Below the pieces are notes generated by a model that was not told where the DNA came from, ran no database searches, and saw only the letters and a list, made by a program, of their open reading frames with translations. The translations under genes and the position numbers were made by a program. A stretch of DNA of 40,438 nucleotides from an uncultured Lachnospiraceae bacterium (GTDB taxonomy: Bacteria; Bacillota; Clostridia; Lachnospirales; Lachnospiraceae). The stretch is from positions 1 through 40,438 of the forward strand of contig CACWGK010000021.1 in the NCBI GenBank assembly GCA_902760415.1, in the 5' to 3' direction. Below, one piece after another: positions 18,995-25,820 of the stretch. Within the stretch, counting starts at the first letter, position 1. Every line of letters begins with the position of its first letter.

Positions 18995-19041
18995 AAAAAG
19001 TAACTGCCAAAGTTTCTGAGGCTTAGGGCAGTTACTTTTTT
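18995..19041. terminator. Shared bidirectional terminator of the putative toxin-antitoxin pair
   Basis: A 14-bp perfect stem (18995-19008 with 19027-19040) with an 18-base loop. T-runs follow on the plus strand and, through the A-run at 18995-18999, on the minus strand too. It can stop both convergent transcripts and contains the toxin stop codon. Confidence 0.8.
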
Positions 19042-19172
19042 GTATTAATGCGATCATTTCGCTTATTAGCTTGTGAACTGTTTTTGCCCAGTTCATAGCC
19101 TATCTTGAATGCTGCTCCGCATAATACGGAAGCTATCATTACAGAATAATAAACAACTTGAATAACATTCAT
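19032..19172 (-). CDS. Putative type I toxin: 46-residue single-span membrane peptide
   Basis: The frame starts with ATG at 19172 and ends with TAA at 19034-19032. A GGGAGG ribosome site (plus-strand CCTCCC, 19184-19189) lies 11 bases upstream. Residues 1-27 form a hydrophobic helix (MNVIQVVYYSVMIASV, then LCGAAFKIGY). The tail, from about residue 30 to 46, is polar and basic and ends NDRINTKK. A single membrane helix with a charged tail is the usual form of type I toxins (Fst, TxpA, Ldr). The gene has its own promoter (19304-19332), a long structured leader of about 125 bases and a shared terminator with the opposing RNA. A hairpin at 19202-19217 lies just before the ribosome site. I do not recognise the sequence family; toxicity is an inference. 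Confidence 0.65.
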   Translation of the reverse strand: MNVIQVVYYSVMIASVLCGAAFKIGYELGKNSSQANKRNDRINTKK

Positions 19173-19175
19173 ACA

Positions 19176-19183
19176 AGTTACTT
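19176..19183 (-). repeat. Direct repeat DRb at the toxin ribosome-binding region
   Basis: Plus-strand AGTTACTT here is identical to AGTTACTT in the terminator arm at 19030-19037. In RNA, the toxin leader reads AAGUAACU immediately after GGAGG. It is complementary to the antitoxin's 3' arm, and also to the toxin mRNA's own 3' arm. Confidence 0.5.
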
Positions 19184-19260
19184 CCTCCCTTCGAATATAT
19201 TCCACTTGAAAAAGTGGTTTCTAAGCTTACTGCTAACAGAGCTTTTAATCTCTCTGGAAG

Positions 19261-19272
19261 AAGGGCAACCGA
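19261..19272 (-). repeat. Direct repeat DRa, toxin leader side
   Basis: Plus-strand AAGGGCAACCGA near the 5' end of the predicted toxin mRNA repeats the antitoxin sequence at 18947-18960. The surrounding leader can form a hairpin with inner stem TACC/GGTA. Confidence 0.55.
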
Positions 19273-19303
19273 CCTACCGTGAATGGTAACACCCAGGAGC
19301 TAG

Positions 19304-19332
19304 ATTATAGCAACATGATATATAGTTTGCAA
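19304..19332 (-). promoter_or_regulatory. Promoter of the putative toxin mRNA
   Basis: On the minus strand, TTGCAA (19332-19327), a 17-base spacer and a perfect TATAAT (19309-19304). The predicted start is near 19297, giving a toxin mRNA of about 300 bases. Confidence 0.65.
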
Positions 19333-19455
19333 TGAATATTTTATCAGAATGCATCTTACCTTTTAATATCTGCCACTTAACTGGATAACTGATACAACAA
19401 CCTCTACTTTCGTTATTATGTGTACATCAATTGACGAAGTGGAGGATTATAATTG

Positions 19456-20025
19456 ATGAAATATGAGAACATGGTTATTGATACAACTGTAAAGGGTAAG
19501 AAGTCGCTAAAAGAGATTATATCTGAGCTTGAGTTTAACAACAAAAAATCATGCGGCTTGTGGCTCGTGCTTGTAGGAGCAGTGCTACTGATATCGATAA
19601 TCTTCGGTGGCAAGTTTATCGTAAATCCATTCATTTTTCTCGCGGGTTATTATGTGAGCTTTTTTATAGCAAATGTGAATCGCAAAGTGAGAAGTAAACT
19701 GTCGAAGGGACCTGCCAGCCCATTTCAGATTAAGATGATTTATGCTGGTATCGCGCTGCTTTTTGTACTGATGTTCTGTATAGCTGGTCCCTTTATCCCT
19801 AGCTGGAATTGGAAAATGATATGGCTTGGAGTTACTCTTGCAACAGGAATACATTTCCTAAGTTTCTTTTTTGTACATGGACGTTCTATGATAGTACTCG
19901 GAATTATTTGCTCTATGATAGCTATCGTAGGATACACGCTTAGCGCTGTTCCTGTAGTAGCAATACTTGTGGCAGATAGTCTGGTGAAGATATGTTTCGG
20001 AATCTGGATGCTTATGGTAGAATGA
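19456..20025 (+). CDS. Six-span integral membrane protein of unknown function
   Basis: 189 residues from the ATG at 19456, placed after GTGGAGGA with about nine bases spacing; a TTG three bases earlier is in frame but less likely. After a soluble N-terminus of about 33 residues there are six hydrophobic segments: LWLVLVGAVLLISIIF, FIVNPFIFLAGYYVSFF, MIYAGIALLFVLMFCIAG, IWLGVTLATGIHFLSFF, MIVLGIICSMIAIVGYTL and VVAILVADSLVKICFGIWML. There are no transporter or enzyme motifs I recognise. It resembles small DUF-type membrane proteins of clostridia and bacilli (DUF6609-like), from memory only. It lies 77 bases before an esterase gene, with a hairpin between. Confidence 0.75.
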   Translation: MKYENMVIDTTVKGKKSLKEIISELEFNNKKSCGLWLVLVGAVLLISIIFGGKFIVNPFIFLAGYYVSFFIANVNRKVRSKLSKGPASPFQIKMIYAGIALLFVLMFCIAGPFIPSWNWKMIWLGVTLATGIHFLSFFFVHGRSMIVLGIICSMIAIVGYTLSAVPVVAILVADSLVKICFGIWMLMVE

Positions 20026-20039
20026 TGATGTTACTGTTG

Positions 20040-20064
20040 GCTTCATTTATATCATAAATGAAGC
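20040..20064 (+). other. Intercistronic hairpin
   Basis: An 11-bp perfect inverted repeat (GCTTCATTTAT / ATAAATGAAGC) with a three-base loop and no T-run. It lies between the membrane protein gene and the esterase, so it is either a weak terminator or an mRNA element. Confidence 0.4.
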
Positions 20065-20101
20065 TATAGAGAATATCGCAGAAGTAGAGGGGGGGAGAAA
20101 C

Positions 20102-20971
20102 ATGTCGTTAGCAGGTTATATATTTATCAAAATGTGCGAGAAGGCAGATAAGAAGAGGGATGCAGGACTTACGATTCCAGATGATGTTGAGTATGTTAGA
20201 GATATAAGATACGGACGCAATAAGAAGTATCATGAACTTGATATCTGTTGGCCGATTGAGGCAAAGCCTAGGAAGAAGTATCCAGTGATCATAAGTATAC
20301 ACGGCGGCGGCTATGTATATGGTACAAAGGAAGTGTATCAGTTCTACGCAGCTCATCTTGCCGAGAAGGGATTTGCTGTAGTGAACTTCAACTACAGACT
20401 TGCTCCAAAATATAAGTTTCCTGCCCCACTTGAGGATCTTGAGAGGGTAATACTCTGGCTTCTTAAGAATGAGAAGGATTATCCGATTGACCTAGACAAT
20501 GTCTATCTTGTAGGGGATTCTGCTGGGGCGCAGCTGGCGAGTCAGTACGGAGTGATATATTCGAGTCCTGAATACAGAAAGATAATGGACTTTAGAAAAC
20601 CGAAGATTAAGATTAGAGCCCTCGGACTCTGCTGCGGTCTATATGATCTTCGAGAAGAGCTGGAAACAACTGGGCTAAAGGGAACTTTAAAGGATTACCT
20701 GGGTTCTTCTATAGAAAAGTACGGCGAGAAGCTGGATATCCTAGATTACATTACGAAGGATTATCCGCCAGTCTACATTTTCTCTGCGAAGGGTGATTTC
20801 CTAAAGGATAAATGTGAACCGATGGAGGAGCTGCTTCGAAGCAGAGGAGTTAAATGTAAATCGAAAATATACGGTAACAAAGATACTGGCCATGTATTCC
20901 ATGTTGATATGAGGAATAAGGTTGGACAGGAAGCAAATGATGATATGGTAGCATTCTTCCGAAAGTTTTAG
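20102..20971 (+). CDS. Alpha/beta hydrolase (carboxylesterase-like)
   Basis: 289 residues. The ribosome site is a very G-rich GAGGGGGGGAG before the ATG. Fold-3/BD-FAE-type features: ELDICWP strand, oxyanion HGGGY in IISIHGGGYVYG, VVNFNYRLAPKYKFP, nucleophile Ser in LVGDSAGAQLASQ, acid Asp in SAKGDFL and His in DTGHVFHVDM. No signal peptide. It is the same superfamily as the enzyme at 16292 but only distantly similar. Neighbouring genes do not reveal the substrate; a deacylase acting on intracellular sugar esters is possible in an organism that uses hemicellulose, but this is a guess. Confidence 0.88.
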   Translation: MSLAGYIFIKMCEKADKKRDAGLTIPDDVEYVRDIRYGRNKKYHELDICWPIEAKPRKKYPVIISIHGGGYVYGTKEVYQFYAAHLAEKGFAVVNFNYRLAPKYKFPAPLEDLERVILWLLKNEKDYPIDLDNVYLVGDSAGAQLASQYGVIYSSPEYRKIMDFRKPKIKIRALGLCCGLYDLREELETTGLKGTLKDYLGSSIEKYGEKLDILDYITKDYPPVYIFSAKGDFLKDKCEPMEELLRSRGVKCKSKIYGNKDTGHVFHVDMRNKVGQEANDDMVAFFRKF

Positions 20972-21004
20972 ATTTACTCAAAAGCACTAATTACAATAAA
21001 ACTC

Positions 21005-21033
21005 TTGAATATTACGAGGGTGTGTGGTAAAAC
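21005..21033 (+). promoter_or_regulatory. Possible promoter of argC
   Basis: TTGAAT (21005-21010), a 17-base spacer and TAAAAC (21028-21033). The match to consensus is moderate. It overlaps the upstream in-frame GTG at 21024, favouring the ATG at 21075. Confidence 0.4.
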
Positions 21034-21074
21034 TAGAACTTATTAAATCATTTATTGTAAGGAGTAATAGATTG

Positions 21075-22022
21075 ATGAAAACAAAAGTATTTATCGACGG
21101 AAGTGAAGGAACTACGGGACTACGTATTCATGAAAGATTTTCTAAGAGGGATGATATAGAGATACTTGCTATCAGTCCTGAACTTAGAAAGGATCCGGAA
21201 GAGCGAAGACGCTTGATAAATGCTTCAGATATAACATTTCTCTGTCTTCCAGACGCTGCAGCTATAGAAGCAGTTGAAATGTGTGACAATCCAGATACAG
21301 TAATCTTAGATACATCTACTGCACATCGTACTTCTGAAGGCTGGGCATATGGTTTCCCAGAGCTTTCAAAGGAGCATAGAGAGGCAGTTAAGACTGGAAA
21401 ACGTATCGCAGTTCCTGGCTGCTATGCTAGTGGATTTATAGGACTTGCGTATCCACTGGTTAAGGGCGACATTCTGCCTAAGGACTATCCACTGTCTATC
21501 TTTGCTGTCTCAGGCTACAGCGGCGGCGGAAAGAAGCTGATAGCTCAGTATGAAGAGGAAGGCCGCGATGCAAAGTTTGATTCCGCAAGAATGTATGCTT
21601 GGGGTCAGACACATAAGCATTTAAAAGAAATGAAGATTATCACAGGACTCGATAAAGAACCTCTTTTCTGTCCTATGACAACAAATTATCACAGTGGAAT
21701 GATAGTTCAGATTCCACTTTATACAGATATGTTAAAGCAGAAGAAGACACCTGAAGAAATCCGCGACTATATAGCTGAGTATTATAAGGGTGAGAAGTTC
21801 ATCAAAGTTATGCCATTTGGTGCTGATGTAGAAGCAGGTGGAGCCCTCTACTCAGATGCATGTGCTGGCTGGGATGGAATGGAAATCTTCGTTACAGGAA
21901 ATGAAGACAGAGTTATCGTAGCTAGCCGATTTGATAACCTCGGAAAGGGTGCTTCTGGTGCTGCAATGCAGTGTATGAATATAGTACTTGGTTGTGATGA
22001 GGCAACAGGACTAAATCTGTAA
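21075..22022 (+). CDS. argC: N-acetyl-gamma-glutamyl-phosphate reductase, type 2
   Basis: 315 residues from the ATG at 21075, which follows AAGGAG; the in-frame GTG at 21024 has no ribosome site and lies in the possible promoter. It reduces N-acetylglutamyl phosphate with NADPH in arginine synthesis. VFIDGSEGTTGLRIHERF is the nucleotide-binding start of the short (type 2) ArgC, DTSTAHRT follows, and the catalytic Cys is in VPGCYASGFI. Active-site His is likely in MTTNYHSGM. No other arg gene is adjacent, so it is an orphan of the pathway here, though carAB, which feeds arginine, is about 5 kb upstream. It is followed at once by a strong terminator. Confidence 0.93.
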   Translation: MKTKVFIDGSEGTTGLRIHERFSKRDDIEILAISPELRKDPEERRRLINASDITFLCLPDAAAIEAVEMCDNPDTVILDTSTAHRTSEGWAYGFPELSKEHREAVKTGKRIAVPGCYASGFIGLAYPLVKGDILPKDYPLSIFAVSGYSGGGKKLIAQYEEEGRDAKFDSARMYAWGQTHKHLKEMKIITGLDKEPLFCPMTTNYHSGMIVQIPLYTDMLKQKKTPEEIRDYIAEYYKGEKFIKVMPFGADVEAGGALYSDACAGWDGMEIFVTGNEDRVIVASRFDNLGKGASGAAMQCMNIVLGCDEATGLNL

Positions 22023-22028
22023 TTGTGT

Positions 22029-22069
22029 AAAGGTAACTGCTTCTATATAATAGAGGCAGTTACCTTTTT
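22029..22069 (+). terminator. Terminator of argC
   Basis: A long stem, about 17 bp with one G-U pair (left arm starts AAAGGTAACTGC, right arm ends GCAGTTACC), with a five-base loop and then TTTTT. Confidence 0.92.
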
Positions 22070-22097
22070 GAATGTTGTATTAAATGAGGGTAAAAGT

Positions 22098-22934
22098 ATG
22101 AAAGAAATATTGCTAAGTAATAATGTAAAGATTCCTATGGTTGGATATGGCTCATATCTATCGACTGAGAAGGGCGGAAAGCAGGTCATTTTAGAAGCGC
22201 TTGAAGCTGGATATAGATATATCGATACAGCAAGCTTTTACTATAATGAGGATGCTATAGGAGAGGCTATATCAGATTCAGGAATTTCCAGAAATGATAT
22301 ATTTATCTGCAGTAAGGTGTGGCCTACGATGTTTGGAACGAAGGAGACAAGAGAGTCTTTTGAACAGTCCTGTGAGAAGCTTAGAACTGATTATCTTGAT
22401 ATGTTCCTGCTTCATTGGCCAAGGGCTAGCGTAAAGGATGAGAAATGGTTTGAAAAGGCAGTAGCAGCTTGGAAGGTTCTCGAAGAATTATATGATGAAG
22501 GAAGAGTAAAGGCTATCGGTGTATCAAACTTCCTGCCGCATCATTTGGCACCATTCCTTGAGGCAGTGCGTATTAAGCCAATGGTGGATCAGCTAGAACT
22601 GCATGTTGGATATATGCAGGAGTATACCCTTGCATTTCTCCGCAAAGAAGGAATAGTTCCACAGGCGTGGAGTCCTCTTGGAAGAGCGAAAATGCTGGGA
22701 GATGAGCGTATTCTAAAACTTAGTGAAAAGTACGGAAAATCACCTGCACAGATACTGCTTAACTTCCTTATTCAGAGGGAGATACCTGTGATTCCTAAGG
22801 CTTCAAGACTGGATCGTATGAAGGAAAATATGAATATATTCGATTTCAGCCTTACTGAAGAAGAGGTATCGTATCTATCCTGTATTCCGGAGGCGGGATG
22901 GTCAGGAGAACATCCAGATACATTTGAATATTAA
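22098..22934 (+). CDS. Aldo/keto reductase
   Basis: 278 residues from the ATG at 22098 after GAGGG; the upstream in-frame extension to 22023 is the argC terminator and is not coding. A TIM-barrel NADPH oxidoreductase. Catalytic tetrad: Asp in YIDTASFYYNEDAIG, the Tyr in that same block, Lys in CSKVWPT and His in LLHWPR. GVSNFLPHHL and the C-terminal cofactor site IPVIPKASRLDRMKEN are typical of the AKR5-like bacterial 2,5-diketogluconate/methylglyoxal reductases. The substrate is not determined by sequence. It is monocistronic or with ybaK 61 bases downstream. Confidence 0.92.
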   Translation: MKEILLSNNVKIPMVGYGSYLSTEKGGKQVILEALEAGYRYIDTASFYYNEDAIGEAISDSGISRNDIFICSKVWPTMFGTKETRESFEQSCEKLRTDYLDMFLLHWPRASVKDEKWFEKAVAAWKVLEELYDEGRVKAIGVSNFLPHHLAPFLEAVRIKPMVDQLELHVGYMQEYTLAFLRKEGIVPQAWSPLGRAKMLGDERILKLSEKYGKSPAQILLNFLIQREIPVIPKASRLDRMKENMNIFDFSLTEEEVSYLSCIPEAGWSGEHPDTFEY

Positions 22935-22995
22935 TTCTATAGTAAGCAAAGCAAACATTTAGCAAATATAGCAAAAATATAAAGGATTTTGACAG

Positions 22996-23469
22996 ATGGA
23001 AAAAACAAATGTAATGCGTGTCCTAGACAGCAAGAAGATAAAATATACAAGTCATGAGTATGAACCGGATGCAACTATGACAGGCGAAGAAATCGCTGGA
23101 ATACTTGGAGAAAATCCGGATAAGGTATTTAAAACTCTTGTAACTCAGGCGAAGTCGGGACAGTACTATGTTTTTGTAGTACCAGTAAATGAAGAACTTG
23201 ACCTTAAGAAAGCAGCTAAGGCAGCTGGAGAAAAAGCAGTGAGCATGATCAAGCAGAAGGAATTGCTCCCACTTACAGGATATGTGCATGGAGGATGTTC
23301 TCCTGTTGGAATGAAGAAGAGATTTCCTACATTTATTCATAATTCAGCAGCAGATTATGAGAAGATGTATGTGAGTGCTGGAAAGGTAGGATATCAGGTT
23401 GAACTCTCTCCAGAAGATCTCGTAAAAGTTGTTGGAAGTAAGTATGCTGATATTGTGGTAGAGGCTTAA
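22996..23469 (+). CDS. ybaK: Cys-tRNA(Pro)/Cys-tRNA(Cys) deacylase, YbaK/EbsC type
   Basis: 157 residues. A trans-editing enzyme that hydrolyses cysteine mischarged on tRNA-Pro. The YbaK fold is recognisable: MRVLDSKKIKYTSHEYE, the VFKTLVTQAKSG block with the conserved Lys, VVPVNEELDLKKAAKAAG, TGYVHGGCSPVGMKKRFPTF and the closing VELSPEDLVKVV. It is a free-standing single domain. It has a weak ribosome site (AAAGGA) and no terminator with a strong T-run directly after it; an A/T-rich stretch follows at 23500-23520. Confidence 0.93.
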   Translation: MEKTNVMRVLDSKKIKYTSHEYEPDATMTGEEIAGILGENPDKVFKTLVTQAKSGQYYVFVVPVNEELDLKKAAKAAGEKAVSMIKQKELLPLTGYVHGGCSPVGMKKRFPTFIHNSAADYEKMYVSAGKVGYQVELSPEDLVKVVGSKYADIVVEA

Positions 23470-23598
23470 TTCGCTCTTTTAGAGAAATAGAACATTTTTT
23501 TTCTTTTTTTTATTCATGTAATATACGTTACCTTTGTAATATTATTAAGCCATAGAAAACGTCCGTTACTTAATAACACATGCAAGGGAGGTATTTAT

Positions 23599-24060
23599 AT
23601 GAAATGGCGTAATCCTAGTAAAGAAGATGTATCAACAATTAAGAGTAGATTTGTGATAAGAGAGATCCTAATAACATTATTGGTATTAGCATTTGATCTT
23701 ATGATTATATCACTTGTGGTTTTCACAGTAGTTAATCACTTTGATTTATTTACAATAATATGTGATTTGTTCTTATTATATCTGATCTATATATTTACGA
23801 AGTCAGTGGTTAAGACAATCTCATCGCTCATCAACTTCTATAGATCAAAGATGTCACTTGTTGATTGTGTTCTTAGTGAAGTATCAGTTAATAGAATTGG
23901 ATTACTTAACAATTCAAATGTTACTTTAACAACAGAGGACGGAACAACATATAGAACAAGTTATTCTTCAGCATTTACTACAAGAGCATATCAGGGTAGA
24001 CATGCATTTCTCGTAGATTTTGGAAAGAATGGAAAAGATTTCGAGCTTGTACTTTTATAG
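23599..24060 (+). CDS. Small two-span membrane protein of unknown function
   Basis: 153 residues after a good GGGAGG ribosome site. Two hydrophobic segments (ILITLLVLAFDLMIISLVVF at about 27-46 and FTIICDLFLLYLIYIFTKSV at about 52-71) are followed by a soluble tail (80-153) with predicted beta strands (VDCVLSEVSVN, NVTLTTEDGTTY, HAFLVDFG). The tail pattern recalls small immunity-like or signalling membrane proteins, but I do not recognise it. The gene ends a few bases before the palindromic terminator at 24065 shared with the convergent beta-xylosidase. Confidence 0.75.
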   Translation: MKWRNPSKEDVSTIKSRFVIREILITLLVLAFDLMIISLVVFTVVNHFDLFTIICDLFLLYLIYIFTKSVVKTISSLINFYRSKMSLVDCVLSEVSVNRIGLLNNSNVTLTTEDGTTYRTSYSSAFTTRAYQGRHAFLVDFGKNGKDFELVLL

Positions 24061-24064
24061 ATTT

Positions 24065-24109
24065 AAAAATGAGTCACCTTTACGTCGGACGTAAAGGTGA
24101 CTCATTTTT
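24065..24109. terminator. Perfect palindromic bidirectional terminator (copy 2 of the repeat)
   Basis: Perfect 22-bp inverted repeat (24065-24086 and 24088-24109) around a single central G, with an A-run on the left and a T-run on the right. It can stop both the plus-strand gene ending at 24060 and the minus-strand gene whose stop is at 24110-24112. The core TTTACGTCGGACGTAAA and flanks TGAGTCAC recur at 10741-10780. Confidence 0.88.
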
Positions 24110-25624
24110 TTATTTGTTATGTGCTGTTATTACTTTATCGTAGTTATAACCGCGGTCTGGTGTGAATACGCGCTTTCTTAGTTCAAAGTATACGATGCCA
24201 TGTTTATGAACATCGAGAGATATGTCAATCTTTGAATCTTCGATTCTTTTTATATCGCTTCGTACGAGTGGATAAGCACCGCTCTTCAAAAACTTAATCT
24301 GCTCTTTTGTCGGATATGGTGGCTCACCTATATCGTGCCACAGTTTTAGCGGATTGCAGCACTCCTCATCAACGGTCTTTGTAATGAGAGTATATTCAAG
24401 TTTTTCATTTCCATCTTCAAAAGGAAGAGTGATATCTGCAGAGAAGTCTTCCTCGTCTTTATTCCATAGGATTCCGGCATAACCAGAATCTGATTTTAGG
24501 ATGATAGAGTTTTCATCGCGATTTACGCATACATCACTGAAGTTCTTGAGTTGCTTATAAAATGAGAATATCCAGAATGTAGGCTTTGGAATATTTCCTT
24601 CAGCTACGAGTCCGAATCCACCGTGGAAGAGAGATCTCGGAACTCCTTTCTCCTCGAATACATCTCCGAAGGTCCAGTAGGAGTATACTTCGTTCATATC
24701 ACCGAGGTGGGAGAGCTGGTGGGCAAGGAAAGCTGCATTTATATTGGTATCATGGATGACTCCTCGTGGAGTATAAGAAGTACTGAACTCTGTTATATGA
24801 ATCGGCGTACCCTTAAACTCTTCAAATGAATCGACAAGATCTCTAGTGGCCTGAAGGTTGGCTATTCTCATATTGGAGTCTTCAAGCTTGGAATAGTCGT
24901 AATGACCGACAGTTTCTGGAAACTCAACCGTGTAGTGGTGTCTGGTTATGTTGTCTGGCTTAATGTTGAATCTTTTACAGAAAGATAGAAATTCTCTGGT
25001 CCATTCGTCCTCATTTACACCACATATAGCTGGTCCACCAACCTTGAAACGACTGTCGTATTCCTTGATAGCTGTGTATGTTTCTTTGAAAAGTTTGAAG
25101 TACTCATCCATATCGCCCTTAAACCAGAAACCTGGAAGGTTAGGCTCATTCCATACCTCGATAGGCCAGTCTAGAACCTCTTCGCCGTATCGAGCGCGAA
25201 GATTTTTAAGAAGCGCGACTACCATTCGATTCCATAGACGATACTCCTTTGGAGGAGTAGTGTTAGCCTTCCAATGAAAGAGAGTCTGTGTACCCTTTGC
25301 GAGCTGAGATGGCATAAAGCTGAGTTCGAGATATGGTCTGATACCAAGCTCTATAAATCTATCGATTATTCTAAAGAGATAAGTATAGTTATATTCGAGC
25401 TTTATCTCCCCGTCTTCTTCATACTCATGGTAGATAGAGAGATCATCGTGGAATATACCATGTCCGCGAATAAACTTGAATCCAATCTCCTCCTGAACGA
25501 ACTCAAGCTCCTTCAGATATTCCTCAGTAAGAGCAAGTCCCAGACGGCCTGTACCAATACAGCTGTCTATGTTGTTCTTAAAATCCACCCTGTTTTTTAT
25601 ATCGAACTTAATCTGTTTATTCAT
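24110..25624 (-). CDS. xynB: Beta-xylosidase, glycoside hydrolase family 39
   Basis: 504 residues from the ATG at 25624, which follows TGGAGGT; an in-frame ATG at 25639 is part of the leader. Retaining beta-xylosidase releasing xylose from xylo-oligosaccharides. The acid/base Glu160 is in EVWNEPN and the nucleophile Glu279 in HITEFSTSY, close to E160/E277 of the Thermoanaerobacterium enzyme. GRLGLALT near the start and the GHGIFHDDLSIY substrate-site block fit GH39. The TIM barrel is followed by a beta-sandwich (about 370-504). No signal peptide, so it acts in the cytoplasm on imported oligosaccharides. Its promoter region is shared with the divergent deacetylase and contains the inverted repeat at 25684-25725. 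Confidence 0.94.
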   Translation of the reverse strand: MNKQIKFDIKNRVDFKNNIDSCIGTGRLGLALTEEYLKELEFVQEEIGFKFIRGHGIFHDDLSIYHEYEEDGEIKLEYNYTYLFRIIDRFIELGIRPYLELSFMPSQLAKGTQTLFHWKANTTPPKEYRLWNRMVVALLKNLRARYGEEVLDWPIEVWNEPNLPGFWFKGDMDEYFKLFKETYTAIKEYDSRFKVGGPAICGVNEDEWTREFLSFCKRFNIKPDNITRHHYTVEFPETVGHYDYSKLEDSNMRIANLQATRDLVDSFEEFKGTPIHITEFSTSYTPRGVIHDTNINAAFLAHQLSHLGDMNEVYSYWTFGDVFEEKGVPRSLFHGGFGLVAEGNIPKPTFWIFSFYKQLKNFSDVCVNRDENSIILKSDSGYAGILWNKDEEDFSADITLPFEDGNEKLEYTLITKTVDEECCNPLKLWHDIGEPPYPTKEQIKFLKSGAYPLVRSDIKRIEDSKIDISLDVHKHGIVYFELRKRVFTPDRGYNYDKVITAHNK

Positions 25625-25683
25625 TTGTAACCTCCACATAATACATCATAAATCCATAGTCCTCATTCTAATATATTTTGCCT

Positions 25684-25725
25684 GAAAAAAGTAGATATAA
25701 ATACTAGGTAAATCATACTTTTTTC
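25684..25725. repeat. Inverted repeat in the divergent xynB / deacetylase intergenic region
   Basis: GAAAAAAGTA (25684-25693) and TACTTTTTTC (25716-25725) form a perfect 10-bp inverted repeat around a 22-base spacer, in the 196-base gap between the two divergent genes. It could be an operator, or an A/T-rich hairpin. I found no clear promoter pair in the gap. Confidence 0.45.
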
Positions 25726-25820
25726 TTGAAAAATCTCTCTTAGTATGATGAAATAAAAGGTAGTAGTTTTTTGATACTAAGTATTGAAGAGTATATAGAA
25801 ATAGAAAGGGTGGAGCAATT

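Larger units (their letters stand above)
18943..19041 (+). ncRNA. Putative type I antitoxin RNA (par RNA II-like)
   Basis: A short transcript of about 100 bases is predicted between the promoter at 18908-18939 and the terminator at 18995-19041. It has no plausible coding frame. Its 5' part folds as GGGCA / TGCCC (18949-18953 with 18969-18973), a TT bulge, then ACCG / CGGT with a five-base loop. The sequence AAGGGCATTACCGA here is repeated (without TT) at 19261-19272 in the leader of the facing toxin gene. Because the two genes are transcribed in opposite directions, the RNAs are complementary there. They also overlap at their 3' ends over the shared terminator. The terminator arm AGTTACTT is complementary to the toxin ribosome-binding region. 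This is seen in sequence; the antitoxin function is inferred by analogy to pAD1 par. Confidence 0.6.

Noticed and set aside
18995..22069. Similarity between the toxin-antitoxin terminator and the argC terminator (GTAACTGC / GCAGTTAC in both stems)
   Set aside because: The shared stretch is eight bases, the loops differ completely, and the stem flanks differ. This could be chance between terminators; I did not treat it as a repeat family.
22996..23469. Functional link between ybaK (Cys-tRNA-Pro editing) and the nearby tRNA-Pro gene
   Set aside because: They are about 4 kb apart with unrelated genes and terminators between them. The proximity is probably chance.
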